Counted from the first letter of the stretch, positions 10,801 to 20,721 are shown. The stretch is 64,000 nt of DNA from Mycolicibacterium mengxianglii (GCF_015710575.1 NZ_CP065373.1:930001-994000), one strand, 5' to 3'. Notes: generated from the letters alone by a model not told the origin. Made by a program: numbers and translations.

Positions 10801-11050
10801 CATTGCGGATCGCGTTCCCGGCGGCGACTGCGCCTTCTTCGGCGCCCCGTCCTACGGGGGACAGCGCCTTCTGAGTCGCGGCGATGAGGTCGGCCAGCGA
10901 GGACAAGGACACATCTTCGAGAACGGCGACCATCCGGTCACCCCGGATCTGAAGATCCGCCGGCAGCACCTCGATGGGTGCGAGCGTGATGGCGGTAGCT
11001 CCGACCACTGCTACACCGGCGGTCAAGTACGACCGAATTGCAATATCCAT
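7871..11050 (-). CDS. large exported Ala-rich repeat protein with Lys/Ser/Asp tail
   Basis: The start is placed at the ATG with AGGGGA four bases upstream (1059 residues); the in-frame extension to 11137 lacks support. The N-terminus has a hydrophobic signal-like segment ending near ITLAPIEVLPAD. The body is almost entirely Ala-rich amphipathic helix organised as a 145-residue super-repeat. Each super-repeat holds two FPTP-type motifs spaced alternately about 66 and 79 residues apart, and ten such motifs are visible (AFPTPAEF, SFPTPAEL and variants). The C-terminus has a short Asp/Val run, a Thr/Ala/Pro-rich linker, an amphipathic helix and about 65 residues of Lys/Ser/Asp/Glu. I do not recognise the family. 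It is probably secreted or surface-associated; function unknown. Confidence 0.75.
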   Translation of the reverse strand: MDIAIRSYLTAGVAVVGATAITLAPIEVLPADLQIRGDRMVAVLEDVSLSSLADLIAATQKALSPVGRGAEEGAVAAGNAIRNVGAALSQTVAQGVAGGGTAFHAVVDGLRAQGSSLATAVDTAIAAFPTPQAFLDALVAAIASVDLNLSLALDVALQAVIDLGITANAAAIAQALLDAGAPLIAAFNAAVAAFPTPAEFATALATALSGVLPGLSNLVTDGGEALANLITTLATTLASGIDLGGAAFDVLLAALQNGGSALAQAFAAAIASFANPQAFVDAFVAVIGTVSAPLAAALQIALNVALSFGFDFDVAAIVQALLTTGGDLAAILQLVIDGFPTPGDVIAAFGQALASILPGFQNLANFAAQAVANLSAALVNAIQDGIAFGSTVFEAIVDGLQNAGSQLYAAFAAAIAAFPTPAEFLDAFVGAFTAISAPLGAALELAFDALRAGLEIINPAAIAQALINAGAGLVDLFQSVVESFPTPAELAAALGSALAAVIPGFRALAAAGVAAISNLSAALLSAIESGIALGGTAFQAIVDGLLDAGGALAAALAAAIAAFPTPQAFIDAFVSAFAAISAPLGAALELAFDTVLAGLEIINPAAIAQALINAGAGLVDLFESVVESFPTPAELVAAFSDAISAFIPGVAAIAAAASAAISNLAAELADVIEAGLGFGGMAFEAIVNGIQTVSGDLAAAFRAVLELFPSPQQFVQALVNAFGEIGPVLANLGTALVNGIETGIELGGQALAALGNISAEIGARLTASLSAALEALPTPTEVIAAAGTLGQSVVDAAGYVGATIGTAVEQFTNVATAVAVAFRNTTAAALANGQNALEALVKGITAAAAQLAGGFGAGVDVDVDVNAGAGTSALDVAGTRGIGLGKMFSITTPGSVAPKADTAETATATPVVEGSAPAAPVTTEKPVVGSPVTAPVGVADPAKTVLDDAKAGFDNLGKQINDGLNQTRTQIESGLAGVRDNVEKALGVKKPATDSDSTDSGKGGTGEKSEDKGKTSDSSDKSDKTEKSDAKTEKKSEAKSDTKSEAKTDKKSSSDSGDK
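8710..10675 (-). repeat. array of 435-bp (145-aa) coding super-repeats
   Basis: Within the Ala-rich gene the DNA repeats with a 435-bp period. The two best copies share long identical stretches: the segment starting at 9180 recurs at 9615 with few changes over more than 100 bp. Flanking copies are more diverged. Because the unit is a multiple of three, unequal recombination would change protein length without a frameshift. Confidence 0.75.
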
Positions 11051-11083
11051 GACATCCCCTGGCTGACTGAAGCGAACCCCGAC

Positions 11084-11098
11084 GTAGCAAAAAGCTAC
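11084..11098 (-). promoter_or_regulatory. small hairpin in the leader of the Ala-rich repeat gene
   Basis: GTAGC and GCTAC pair around a five-base A/T loop, 34-48 nt upstream of the start codon. The ACCTGAGAA motif overlaps its edge. It could be an mRNA 5' stem or part of the promoter; the role is not known. Confidence 0.35.
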
Positions 11099-11116
11099 CT
11101 GAGAATCGTATGAGTA
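11098..11116 (-). promoter_or_regulatory. TTCTCAGG-type direct repeat (MprA-box-like) upstream of Ala-rich gene
   Basis: Read on the minus strand, TACTCATA and TTCTCAGG form two loosely conserved 8-mers separated by 3 nt, about 48-66 nt upstream of the start codon. This 8+3+8 arrangement resembles the direct-repeat form described for MprA boxes. Similar sites lie upstream of the PGRS-like gene and sigE. Binding is inferred, not shown. Confidence 0.35.
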
Positions 11117-12013
11117 ACAAACGCGTCTCTGGGTCAATTTCGGCGCCTCGTCAGGTGACTGTCGAGTGTTTGCTCAAGGGGGATGGAAGGCGTAAGTAGC
11201 TCCACCGATATGCCGGTGCGCTGCCATCGATTTCTGGCAAACGATTCAGCACAGGTCCGGGTTTTCTGGCCCCAGGTGAATACCTTCCTCAAGAAAGTAG
11301 CTGACGAGAACAGGGAATGCGAAACGCGCTGCTCGGGGTGTCATGTCGTCCGCACGGCCATTCGCGGAGTCGGCGGGGATGTAACCGTTTTGGCTGAGCG
11401 TCCGACCAGCGTGTGCGACGTCGTTCCGCCATCGCGGCGCAATGGCAACCAGGCCGCGTCTATGCGATTGATGAGCTGCACGTTCGCTGGAATTTACGTT
11501 GAAAACAAAAATATCAGGGAGGCGAGTCCGGAAAATTAGTGACCGTCGGCGTGCTCGTGGCGACGATTTTCCCCGGAGATGGTCCCGGTTTCCCATGTTC
11601 TCAGGTACGAGAGACGCCACGTTGAGCCGAAAATATCCTGGTTTGGCAGCTGCAGAACGGAGTAGCGGACGGCGATGGACCGCCCGTTGCCAGCGGAAAC
11701 TCCAGCACATGACCGGCGGGAGGTTGGCCGGTCGGATCAGTGCCCATTGCTGACGATGTAACGGTTTGCGGGCCGTCGGCGATGCGGTAGCTAGATGACG
11801 TATTTGTGACGCATTGTTTGACGCGTGCGTAAACCGGTTACTCCCCGAAACTTAGTGAATCCTGAGTGTCCAGCTAACTGTCTCGCCAGGACGTTCTGCG
11901 GTGTTCCGAGGTTCGGTCCTGGCGATTCTCGGACACGCCGGGGGCCCGTCCGCCGCGGCCGGGCAGCCGCCGGTTGGAGCGGGCCGGCCCCATCCTGACG
12001 TTAAGGTGAGGCG

Positions 12014-12913
12014 ATGCCAGACCAGCCTTCCCGCGAGGCCCCCCGGCTGCTGTTCGTGCACGCCCATCCTGACGACGAGAGTCTGAACAACGGCGCCACC
12101 ATCGCGCACTACGCAGCTCGGGGCGCCCGAGTAGACGTCGTCACCTGCACCCTCGGGGAAGAGGGTGAAGTGATCGGTGAACAGTGGGCCCAACTCGCAG
12201 CCACCCACGCCGACCAGCTCGGCGGTTTCCGGATCTCCGAACTGCGGTCGGCGTTACATCACATGGGGGTCGACGGGCCGATCTTCCTCGGCGGTGCGGG
12301 CCGGTGGCGCGACTCCGGGATGGCCGGCACGGAACCGAACCCCCGCCACGAACGCTTCGTTGACGCCGATGAACGGGAAGCAGTGGGGGCCCTGGTGGCC
12401 GTCCTGCGGGACCTGCGCCCGCATGTCGTGATCACCTACGACCCCAACGGCGGGTACGGGCACCCCGACCACATTCGCGCCCACCAGGTGACCACAGCCG
12501 CGGTGGCCGCCTCCGGTGGTCAGGACTACCCGGGCCGGCCCTGGGTGGTGCCCAAGTTCTATTGGACCGTGACGGCCAGCAGTGCCTACGACGCCGCCAT
12601 CGCCCAGCTCGAGCCGGCCGATCTGCTGCCGCACTGGCGCCTGGACCCGGACGAGAGCGAATTGGGATACGCCGACGACCGGATCACCGCGGTAGTGGAC
12701 GCCACCGCCGCGGTACCGGCGAAAGTTGCTGCGCTGCAGTCTCATTCGACGCAGGTGGTGGTGGGGCCGACCGGGCGTGCCTGCGCCCTGTCCAACGACC
12801 TCGCACTACCGATTCTGGGGCAGGAGCACTACATGCTCATCTCGGGCAGTGCGGGGTCACGTGACTCGCGCGGCTGGGAAACCGATCTGCTGGCGGGCCT
12901 GCATTTCGACTGA
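12014..12913 (+). CDS. mshB: MshB, GlcNAc-inositol deacetylase of mycothiol synthesis
   Basis: The 299-residue protein has the LmbE/PIG-L fold signature: AHPDDE at residues 17-22 supplies the zinc-binding His and Asp and the general base Asp, and GHPDH at 149-153 supplies the third zinc ligand. MshB removes the acetyl group from GlcNAc-Ins to give GlcN-Ins, the acceptor for cysteine ligation by MshC. Length and motifs match Rv1170. It begins the block followed by the 35-codon ORF and the Rv1171-type membrane protein, as in M. tuberculosis apart from the small ORF. Confidence 0.95.
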   Translation: MPDQPSREAPRLLFVHAHPDDESLNNGATIAHYAARGARVDVVTCTLGEEGEVIGEQWAQLAATHADQLGGFRISELRSALHHMGVDGPIFLGGAGRWRDSGMAGTEPNPRHERFVDADEREAVGALVAVLRDLRPHVVITYDPNGGYGHPDHIRAHQVTTAAVAASGGQDYPGRPWVVPKFYWTVTASSAYDAAIAQLEPADLLPHWRLDPDESELGYADDRITAVVDATAAVPAKVAALQSHSTQVVVGPTGRACALSNDLALPILGQEHYMLISGSAGSRDSRGWETDLLAGLHFD

Positions 12914-13180
12914 GCTCCGTGCTCAGGGAGGCTCTGGTCGTTGCGGGCTCTGGCGGCCGACCCCGCAGAACGGTCGTCCGAGCCGCCGCAACGACATCGA
13001 GACCGAATTTAGTCCCCTTGCCGCCCGCATCCGCGGTAATTGCAGAACTGCTCGACGATCCACCGCGGCGCGGCAGGCCTTCAGCGATCCCGCTACCCGA
13101 CCAATCGGGTCACCAGTTACGCCCGCCAAAGGCACTGTGCGAGGTAAGCTGCCGGACAGCCGGCACGATGGAGGAAGACC

Positions 13181-13288
13181 GTGGACCCAGATCTGGACCC
13201 CAACCTGCAGCACTGGCAGGACCGCTTCGACAACCTTCAGTGGGTCATCGGTTCACTGTCCGGCCTGCTGGACAGCGTCCCCACCTGA
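13181..13288 (+). CDS. candidate 35-residue small protein
   Basis: A GTG preceded by GGAGGA at 5-nt spacing opens a 35-codon frame with strongly G/C-biased third positions, as in the neighbouring genes. The peptide starts with an acidic MDPDLDPNL-type stretch and is followed by an amphipathic, Trp-containing helix-like segment ending in SLSGLLDSVPT. It ends 11 bp before the proposed GTG of the downstream membrane protein, so the two may be translated together. It is too short for most gene finders. I cannot name a family; the evidence is the ribosome-binding site, codon bias and operon-like spacing. Confidence 0.55.
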   Translation: MDPDLDPNLQHWQDRFDNLQWVIGSLSGLLDSVPT

Positions 13289-13299
13289 TCGGCGACTCC

Positions 13300-13749
13300 G
13301 TGCGCTCGGTGTCCGAAGCGGACTCGCGAGCGGTTGATTCCTCGGTACGGGTTGTTGTACTGATCCTGCTCGCCGTCGACGGGGTGTTGTGCGCCGTCGT
13401 CTCTGCGTTGATGTTGCCGTTTCGTCTCGGCGGTGTGCCCATGCCGCTCAGCGCCTTGGTCGCCGGCGTCGTCAACCTCGCTCTGGTATGGGCGGCGGCA
13501 TATTGGTCACCGTCCAACCGGGTTGCGGCACTACCTCTTTGGACCTGGCTGGCGACCGTCGCCGCACTGACGCTCGGCGGCCCCGGCGGGGACATCGTGT
13601 TCGGCGGTCACGGCGTGCTGGCCTACTCGGCGATCCTGCTGATCGTCTTCGGCGCCAGTCCGGCGGCCTTCTGGCTGTGGGTGCGCAGCCAGCGTCAGCA
13701 GATTACTCGCGCTGCTGCGCCAGCCGGCGCGCCTCGTCGACAGCGCTGA
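13300..13749 (+). CDS. conserved membrane protein, Rv1171-type
   Basis: This protein of about 149 residues has a short polar N-terminus and four predicted membrane segments (starting near VVVLILLAVDG, ALVAGVVNLAL, PLWTWLATVAAL and LAYSAILLIVF) and a basic C-terminus. The start is taken at the GTG just after the small ORF; a GTG three codons later is equally possible. The gene occupies the place of Rv1171, between mshB and the PE12 locus of M. tuberculosis. Its function is unknown. Its stop is one base from the end of the convergent exported protein gene. Confidence 0.75.
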   Translation: MRSVSEADSRAVDSSVRVVVLILLAVDGVLCAVVSALMLPFRLGGVPMPLSALVAGVVNLALVWAAAYWSPSNRVAALPLWTWLATVAALTLGGPGGDIVFGGHGVLAYSAILLIVFGASPAAFWLWVRSQRQQITRAAAPAGAPRRQR

Positions 13750-13750
13750 T

Positions 13751-15394
<1,644 letters not shown>

Positions 15395-15613
15395 GACGGC
15401 TCCCCAAATCGGATTCCCAGGCCCCCCGCCCGCGACGAACTTACGCGGGAGCAACCCGGTATTCAGGGGATTTGGTGGCCTGCGCGTGTCGCCCGCGGCG
15501 ACGGCTGCCCCCGGCCGCACGGTGCAGCGCTATTCTGGCGGTCGTGGCAGGCGCTGACGTTCCAGATAGTGAGACACGAGGATGATTCGCGCTTGCCTGG
15601 CGGTTATGGGGGA

Positions 15614-18193
15614 GTGGCTCTGAACCCGCAACACGGCGCTTCGCTGCCGAGTCCGGTTGTCCCGCCAAAATCTGGTCCGCCCAGCCCGGCAGCTCTGCGC
15701 CGGGTCTTGAGACGGGCCCGCGACGGGGTGGCACTCAACGTCGACGAGGCCGCCATCGCGCTGACCGCGCGCGGCGACGATCTGGCTGATCTGTGCGCCT
15801 CGGCCGCACGGGTCCGTGATGCCGGCCTGGAAGCGGAAGGCCGTCGCGGTGCGACCGGCCGGTTGCCGGTCAGCTATTCACGCAAGGTCTTCATCCCCGT
15901 CACGCACCTGTGCCGGGACACCTGCCACTACTGCACTTTCGTCACGGTGCCGGGACGGCTGCGGGCCGAGGGCAGGGGTATGTACCTCGAGCCTGACGAG
16001 ATTCTCGAAATCGCCCGCCGCGGAGGCGAACTGGGCTGTAAAGAAGCGTTGTTCACGCTGGGGGACCGGCCGGAGGCGCGTTGGCCCGAGGCGCAGCAGT
16101 GGCTCGACGAACGTGGTTATGACTCCACCCTGGACTACGTGCGGGCGATGGCCATCCGGGTGCTCGAGGAGACCGGACTGTTGCCGCACCTGAATCCGGG
16201 CGTGATGAGCTGGACGGAGCTGTCGCGGCTCAAGCCGGTGGCACCGTCGATGGGGATGATGCTCGAGACCACCTCCCGGCGGTTGTTCGAAACCAAGGGC
16301 GAGGCCCACTACGGCAGTGTCGACAAAGACCCTGACGTGCGGATGCGGACATTGACCGACGCCGGCAGGCTCTCGATCCCGTTCACTACCGGTTTGTTGG
16401 TGGGCATCGGTGAGACGCTGGCTGAGCGCGCCGACACCATTCACGCAATTCGTAAGTCGCACAAGGAATTCGGGCACATTCAGGAAGTGATTGTGCAGAA
16501 CTTCCGGGCCAAGGACCACACCGCGATGGCGTCCGCGCCGGACGCCGGAATCGACGACTTCGTGGCCACGGTTGCCGTCACCCGGCTGGTGTTGGGTCCC
16601 AAGATGCGGGTGCAGGCGCCGCCGAACCTGGTCTCGCGTTCCGAGTGCCTGGCATTGATCGGAGCGGGGGTCGACGACTGGGGCGGGGTGTCGCCGCTGA
16701 CCCCCGACCATGTGAATCCGGAGCGGCCCTGGCCGGCTCTGGACGAGTTGGCTGCGGTCACGGCCGAGGCCGGTTACGACCTGGTGGAGCGGCTCACCGC
16801 CCAGCCGCGTTATGTGCAGGCCGGTGCGGCGTGGATCGATCCGCGGGTGCGTTCCCATGTGTCCGCACTGGCCGACCCCGACACCGGTTGGGCGCGGGAC
16901 GTCAATCCCGCCGGCTTGCCGTGGCAGGAGCCCGACGAGGCCACCGAGTCGCTGGGCCGGGTCGACCTGCACACCGCGATCGACGCCGAGGGCCGCCGCA
17001 CCGAAACCCGGTCCGATCTCGACAGTGCCTTCGGGGATTGGGAGTCGATCCGGGACAAGGTGGCGGAGTTGGCCGCACGTGCCCCGGAGCGCATCGACAC
17101 CGATGTCCTGGCGGCGCTGCGCTCGGCCGAACGCGATCCGGCCGGCTGTTCCGATGAGGAGTACCTGGCTTTGGCCACCGCCGACGGCCCGGCCTTGGAG
17201 GCAGTGACCGCACTGGCCAATGCGCTGCGCAAGGACGTCGTCGGTGACGACGTCACGTTCGTCGTCAACCGGAACATCAACTTCACCAACATCTGCTACA
17301 CCGGCTGCCGGTTCTGCGCCTTCGCGCAGCGCAAGGGTGATGCCGATGCCTTCTCACTGTCCACCGCCGAGGTCGCCGACCGGGCCTGGGAGGCACATGT
17401 GGCCGGTGCCACCGAGGTGTGCATGCAAGGCGGCATCGACCCGGAGCTTCCGGTCACCGGTTACGCCGACCTGGTGCGTGCGATCAAGGCCCGGGTGCCG
17501 TCGATGCATGTCCACGCGTTCAGCCCGATGGAGATCGCCAACGGCGTCACCCGCAGCGGGTTGTCGATCCGGGAGTGGCTTACCGGCTTGCGCGAAGCGG
17601 GGCTGGACTCGATCCCCGGTACCGCCGCCGAGATTCTCGACGACGAGGTCCGCTGGGTGCTCACCAAAGGCAAGCTGCCCACCTCGATGTGGATCGAAGT
17701 GGTGACCACTGCCCATCAGGTGGGGTTGCGGTCGAGTTCGACGATGATGTACGGACACGTCGACACTCCGAAGCACTGGGTGGGGCACCTGAACGTGTTG
17801 CGTCAGATCCAGGATCAGACGGGTGGTTTCACGGAGTTCGTGCCGCTGCCGTTCGTCCATCAGTCCAGCCCGCTGTACCTGGCGGGTGCCGCCCGCCCGG
17901 GCCCCACTCACCGGGACAACCGGGCGGTGCACGCGCTGGCGCGGATCATGTTGCACGGCAGGATCCCGTCGGTCCAGACCAGCTGGGTGAAACTCGGCGT
18001 CGAGCGCACGCAGGTGATGCTCAACGGCGGTGCCAACGACCTCGGTGGCACGCTGATGGAGGAGACCATCTCCCGGATGGCCGGGTCGGAGAACGGCTCG
18101 GCCAAGTCGGTGGAGGAGCTCGTCGCCATCGCCGCGGGCATAGGCCGCCCGGCCCGTCAGCGCACCACGACGTACGCCACCCGCGCCGCCTGA
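15614..18193 (+). CDS. fbiC: FbiC, FO synthase (fused CofG/CofH radical SAM)
   Basis: FbiC joins tyrosine and the diaminouracil intermediate of riboflavin synthesis to make FO, the deazaflavin core of coenzyme F420. Two radical-SAM halves are visible, each with Cx3Cx2C: C100-C104-C107 in CRDTCHYC and C561-C565-C568 in CYTGCRFC. The start is set at the GTG giving 859 residues because M. tuberculosis FbiC is about that length. The frame stays open to a GTG at 15569, and neither start has an ideal ribosome-binding site. A hairpin-forming GAGCGTGCGTG repeat follows the stop. Confidence 0.92.
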   Translation: MALNPQHGASLPSPVVPPKSGPPSPAALRRVLRRARDGVALNVDEAAIALTARGDDLADLCASAARVRDAGLEAEGRRGATGRLPVSYSRKVFIPVTHLCRDTCHYCTFVTVPGRLRAEGRGMYLEPDEILEIARRGGELGCKEALFTLGDRPEARWPEAQQWLDERGYDSTLDYVRAMAIRVLEETGLLPHLNPGVMSWTELSRLKPVAPSMGMMLETTSRRLFETKGEAHYGSVDKDPDVRMRTLTDAGRLSIPFTTGLLVGIGETLAERADTIHAIRKSHKEFGHIQEVIVQNFRAKDHTAMASAPDAGIDDFVATVAVTRLVLGPKMRVQAPPNLVSRSECLALIGAGVDDWGGVSPLTPDHVNPERPWPALDELAAVTAEAGYDLVERLTAQPRYVQAGAAWIDPRVRSHVSALADPDTGWARDVNPAGLPWQEPDEATESLGRVDLHTAIDAEGRRTETRSDLDSAFGDWESIRDKVAELAARAPERIDTDVLAALRSAERDPAGCSDEEYLALATADGPALEAVTALANALRKDVVGDDVTFVVNRNINFTNICYTGCRFCAFAQRKGDADAFSLSTAEVADRAWEAHVAGATEVCMQGGIDPELPVTGYADLVRAIKARVPSMHVHAFSPMEIANGVTRSGLSIREWLTGLREAGLDSIPGTAAEILDDEVRWVLTKGKLPTSMWIEVVTTAHQVGLRSSSTMMYGHVDTPKHWVGHLNVLRQIQDQTGGFTEFVPLPFVHQSSPLYLAGAARPGPTHRDNRAVHALARIMLHGRIPSVQTSWVKLGVERTQVMLNGGANDLGGTLMEETISRMAGSENGSAKSVEELVAIAAGIGRPARQRTTTYATRAA

Positions 18194-18216
18194 CCTCCCC
18201 CGCGCGCCCGTCTCCC

Positions 18217-18275
18217 GCGAGCGTGCGTGTCCCCGCCCGACACGCCGCAATTTCCTTGTGCAGGACGCACGCTCG
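18217..18275. repeat. intergenic inverted repeat of the GAGCGTGCGTGTCC type
   Basis: The arms GCGAGCGTGCGTGTCC (18217-18232) and GGACGCACGCTCG (18263-18275) face each other between fbiC and the YceI promoter. The same core recurs at 18939-18998 and, degraded, near 28159-28223. It may work as a terminator hairpin or be a dispersed intergenic element. Confidence 0.65.
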
Positions 18276-18287
18276 TTCCTTCGAGGC

Positions 18288-18317
18288 TTGAAAACGGACC
18301 GTGGTCCGGAATATATT
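18288..18317 (+). promoter_or_regulatory. promoter of the YceI gene (TTGAAA-18-TATATT)
   Basis: A -35 TTGAAA at 18288-18293 and a -10 TATATT at 18312-18317 are separated by 18 bp, a good primary-sigma promoter. The start codon lies 67 bp downstream. Confidence 0.7.
18295..18308. promoter_or_regulatory. operator 1 of the YceI promoter
   Basis: CGGACC-GT-GGTCCG is a perfect 6-bp-arm palindrome filling the spacer between the -35 and -10 elements. It is typical of TetR-family operators, although the repressor is not encoded next to the gene. Confidence 0.75.
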
Positions 18318-18331
18318 CGGACCGTAGTCCG
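18318..18331. promoter_or_regulatory. operator 2 of the YceI promoter
   Basis: CGGACC-GT-AGTCCG is a near-identical second palindrome (one arm mismatch) directly after the -10 and covering the expected transcription start. Its centre is 23 bp from operator 1, about two helical turns. Confidence 0.75.
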
Positions 18332-18383
18332 TTTCAGCAGTCGGCGTCGGAACAGCCCGACACCCACGTCCCGAGGAGTTCCC

Positions 18384-18932
18384 ATGACCGCTTCTGTCAC
18401 CACCGGCCTCAGCACCGGCACCTGGGCCATCGACCAGGTTCACTCGTCGATTGCCTTTTCCGTCCGTCACCTGATGGTCAGCAAGGTGCGCGGCGCCTTC
18501 AACTCGTTCAGCGGTGCCATCACCGTCGCCGAGGACGGCACTCCGTCGGTGGTCGCCGAGATCGACGTCGCCTCGGTAGACACCGGAAACGAGCAGCGTG
18601 AAGAGCACCTCAAGGCTGCCGATTTCTTCGACGTCGAGAAGTACCCGACCGCGTCGTTCCGCTCTACCGGCGTGCAGGCCAAGGGCGACAACTACGTTCT
18701 CGACGGGGAGTTCACCCTCAAGGGCGTGACCAAGCCGATCAGCCTCGACCTGGAGTTCAACGGTGTCAATCCCGGCATGGGCCACGGTGAGGTCGCCGGG
18801 TTCGAAGCTTCGGTTGTATTGAACCGCAAGGAGTTCGGCCTCGACATCGAAACGCCGCTGGAGACCGGCGGCGTCGTCGTCGGCGACAAGGTCACGATCA
18901 CCATCGAGATCGAGGCCCTGAAGCAGGCCTGA
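18384..18932 (+). CDS. YceI family protein (polyisoprenoid-binding-like)
   Basis: The start is the ATG preceded by GAGGAG at 7-nt spacing (182 residues). The sequence fits the YceI lipocalin-like beta-barrel: WAIDQVHSSIAFSVRHLM near the start, a central REEHLKAADFFDVEKYP segment and LKGVTKPISLDLEF in the second half. YceI proteins bind isoprenoid or amphipathic ligands; this one has no signal peptide, so it is probably cytoplasmic, like other actinobacterial members. The double operator in its promoter implies tight repression by a TetR-type regulator encoded elsewhere. Confidence 0.9.
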   Translation: MTASVTTGLSTGTWAIDQVHSSIAFSVRHLMVSKVRGAFNSFSGAITVAEDGTPSVVAEIDVASVDTGNEQREEHLKAADFFDVEKYPTASFRSTGVQAKGDNYVLDGEFTLKGVTKPISLDLEFNGVNPGMGHGEVAGFEASVVLNRKEFGLDIETPLETGGVVVGDKVTITIEIEALKQA

Positions 18933-19255
18933 CGCCATGCGAGCGTGCGTAGTCCCCGAGAACCGCTCGGTGCGTCCGTCGGGGACACGCACGCTCGCCG
19001 GGGGGTTTGGGCGGTGCCACGAGGGGTGGTTAATGGGATGAACTGCAGGTGAATGCGGGTTTTCTGCTGGTTGCGCAAGTTATATATGCGACGTCTAGTA
19101 TCAGTAACCACGTGTCCCGGAGTCCCCGGTATGCGAAGTTAGGGCACACTGGCACAGATGTCCGGTTTCGGCCTCCGGATACTTGGTCAGCAACGCAGCA
19201 AGAACAAGCACCACAGCAGCCCCATGAACCACTGACAGGAGCACGAGGAGCCCCC
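18933..19255. other. intergenic region between YceI gene and fdxC
   Basis: It holds the second GAGCGTGCGTG inverted repeat and, further right, an A/T-rich stretch at 19070-19110 (TTGCGC at 19071, TAGTAT at 19096, 19-bp spacing) that is the likely fdxC promoter, which would leave a leader of about 150 nt. No gene is seen. Confidence 0.5.
18939..18998. repeat. second GAGCGTGCGTG inverted repeat
   Basis: Arms of about 20 nt (18939-18959 and 18979-18998) are complementary apart from a 1-2 nt difference and enclose a 19-nt loop. It lies just after the YceI stop and is a probable terminator. Confidence 0.65.
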
Positions 19256-19579
19256 GTGACTTACGTGATCGCTCAACCTTGCGTCGACGTCAAGGACAAG
19301 GCATGTATCGAAGAATGCCCCGTCGACTGCATCTATGAGGGCGCACGCATGCTGTACATCCACCCCGACGAGTGCGTGGACTGCGGCGCATGTGAGCCGG
19401 TGTGCCCGGTCGAGGCCATCTTCTACGAGGATGACGTCCCCGACGAGTGGAGCAGCTACGCACAGGCCAATACCGACTTCTTCGTCGAGCTCGGTTCACC
19501 GGGCGGCGCCTCGAAGGTCGGGCAGACCGACAACGACCCCGCGGCCGTGAAGGAACTGCCGCCGCAGGGCGAGGACTGA
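19256..19579 (+). CDS. fdxC: FdxC, seven-iron [3Fe-4S][4Fe-4S] ferredoxin
   Basis: The GTG start has GAGGAG 6 nt upstream and gives 107 residues, the length of Rv1177. The N-terminal half carries the clusters' cysteines: [17 protein letters not shown], then [12 protein letters not shown]. The acidic C-terminal extension is typical of this ferredoxin class. It serves as a low-potential electron donor; in mycobacteria the partners are not fully defined. It is 19 bp upstream of dapC on the same strand, as in M. tuberculosis. Confidence 0.95.
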   Translation: MTYVIAQPCVDVKDKACIEECPVDCIYEGARMLYIHPDECVDCGACEPVCPVEAIFYEDDVPDEWSSYAQANTDFFVELGSPGGASKVGQTDNDPAAVKELPPQGED

Positions 19580-19598
19580 GCGACAGCATGACGCAGAC

Positions 19599-20702
19599 GT
19601 GGCACTGAGGGGCGTTTCGGCGTCCCTGCCGGTCTTCCCGTGGGACACCCTGGCCGACGTCACCGCCACGGCCAGGGCGCACCCCGACGGCATCGTCGAT
19701 CTCTCGGTCGGTACCCCGGTTGACCCGGTGGCACCGGTGATCCGTGATGCCCTGGCTGCGGCCAGTTCAGCACCCGGTTACCCGACCACCGCGGGCACGG
19801 CGGACTTGCGGGAATCAGCCGTCGGAGCGCTGCAACGTCGTTATGGCATCCCCGGCGTGGCACCGAGCGCGGTGCTGCCGGTGATCGGCACCAAAGAGCT
19901 GATCGCCTGGCTGCCGACATTGCTCGGCCTCGGCGCCGATGACCTGGTGGTCGTCCCCGAACTGGCATACCCGACGTACGACGTCGGTGCCCGCCTGGCC
20001 GGGGCGGCCGTGCTGGCCGCCGATTCCTTAACCCAGGTCGGACCGCAAACGCCGGCGTTGGTGTACCTGAACTCCCCGAGCAATCCGACGGGACGCGTGC
20101 TCGGCGTCGATCACCTGCGCAAGGTGGTCGGTTGGGCCAGAGAGCGCGGCGTGATCGTGGCTTCCGACGAGTGTTATCTGGGCCTGGCCTGGGACGCCGA
20201 ACCGCTTTCGGTACTGCACCCCTCGGTCAGCGACGGTGACCATACGGGGCTGCTGGCCATCCACTCGCTGTCGAAGACGTCGTCGCTGGCCGGCTATCGG
20301 GCCGGCTTCGTCGCCGGTGACCCCAGCCTGATCGCCGAGCTGCTGGCCGTCCGCAAGCACGCCGGGATGATGGTCCCGACGCCCGTGCAGGCAGCGATGG
20401 TCGCGGCGCTCAACGACGACGCTCACGAAAAGGAGCAGCGCGAGCGGTATGCCCGTCGGCGCGACGCCCTGTTGCCGGCCATCCGGGCGGCGGGTTTCAC
20501 CGTCGACCACTCCGAGGCCGGCCTCTATTTGTGGGCGACCCGCGACGAACCCTGTCGTGACACGTTGGCCTGGCTCGCCGAACGCGGAATCCTGGTGGCA
20601 CCGGGCGAGTTCTACGGCGCCCGGGGTTCGCGCCACGTGCGGATCGCACTGACCGCCATCGACGAGCGGATCGCCGCCGCCGTGCAGCGCCTCACCTCCT
20701 AG
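19599..20702 (+). CDS. dapC: DapC, N-succinyldiaminopimelate aminotransferase
   Basis: The 367-residue protein is a fold-type I PLP aminotransferase. The PLP lysine is K226 in SLSKTSSLAGYRAGF, NSPSNPTG carries the cofactor Asn, and RHVRIAL near the C-terminus carries the carboxylate-binding Arg. It transaminates N-succinyl-2-amino-6-ketopimelate in the succinylase branch of DAP/lysine synthesis, whose dapD and dapE are at 28-30 kb in this window. It corresponds to Rv1178. The GTG start lacks a clear ribosome-binding site. Confidence 0.9.
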   Translation: MALRGVSASLPVFPWDTLADVTATARAHPDGIVDLSVGTPVDPVAPVIRDALAAASSAPGYPTTAGTADLRESAVGALQRRYGIPGVAPSAVLPVIGTKELIAWLPTLLGLGADDLVVVPELAYPTYDVGARLAGAAVLAADSLTQVGPQTPALVYLNSPSNPTGRVLGVDHLRKVVGWARERGVIVASDECYLGLAWDAEPLSVLHPSVSDGDHTGLLAIHSLSKTSSLAGYRAGFVAGDPSLIAELLAVRKHAGMMVPTPVQAAMVAALNDDAHEKEQRERYARRRDALLPAIRAAGFTVDHSEAGLYLWATRDEPCRDTLAWLAERGILVAPGEFYGARGSRHVRIALTAIDERIAAAVQRLTS

Positions 20703-20721
20703 AGGTTCGCCGGTCGCCGAC

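Larger units (their letters stand above)
11051..12013. other. 963-bp non-coding region between divergent repeat gene and mshB
   Basis: No ORF here looks like a mycobacterial gene: the frames of 118 and 154 codons lack family features and ribosome-binding sites. Parts are A/T-richer than the surroundings (for example around 11495-11525 and 11800-11860). The left end holds the leader of the Ala-rich gene with a hairpin and a TTCTCAGG direct repeat. A further TTCTCAGGT occurs at 11598-11606. It may contain a long leader RNA, a small RNA or decayed sequence. Confidence 0.6.

Noticed and set aside
11183..11710. 118- and 154-codon ORFs in the long intergenic region
   Set aside because: No ribosome-binding site, atypical composition, no recognisable motifs, and they overlap each other on opposite strands.
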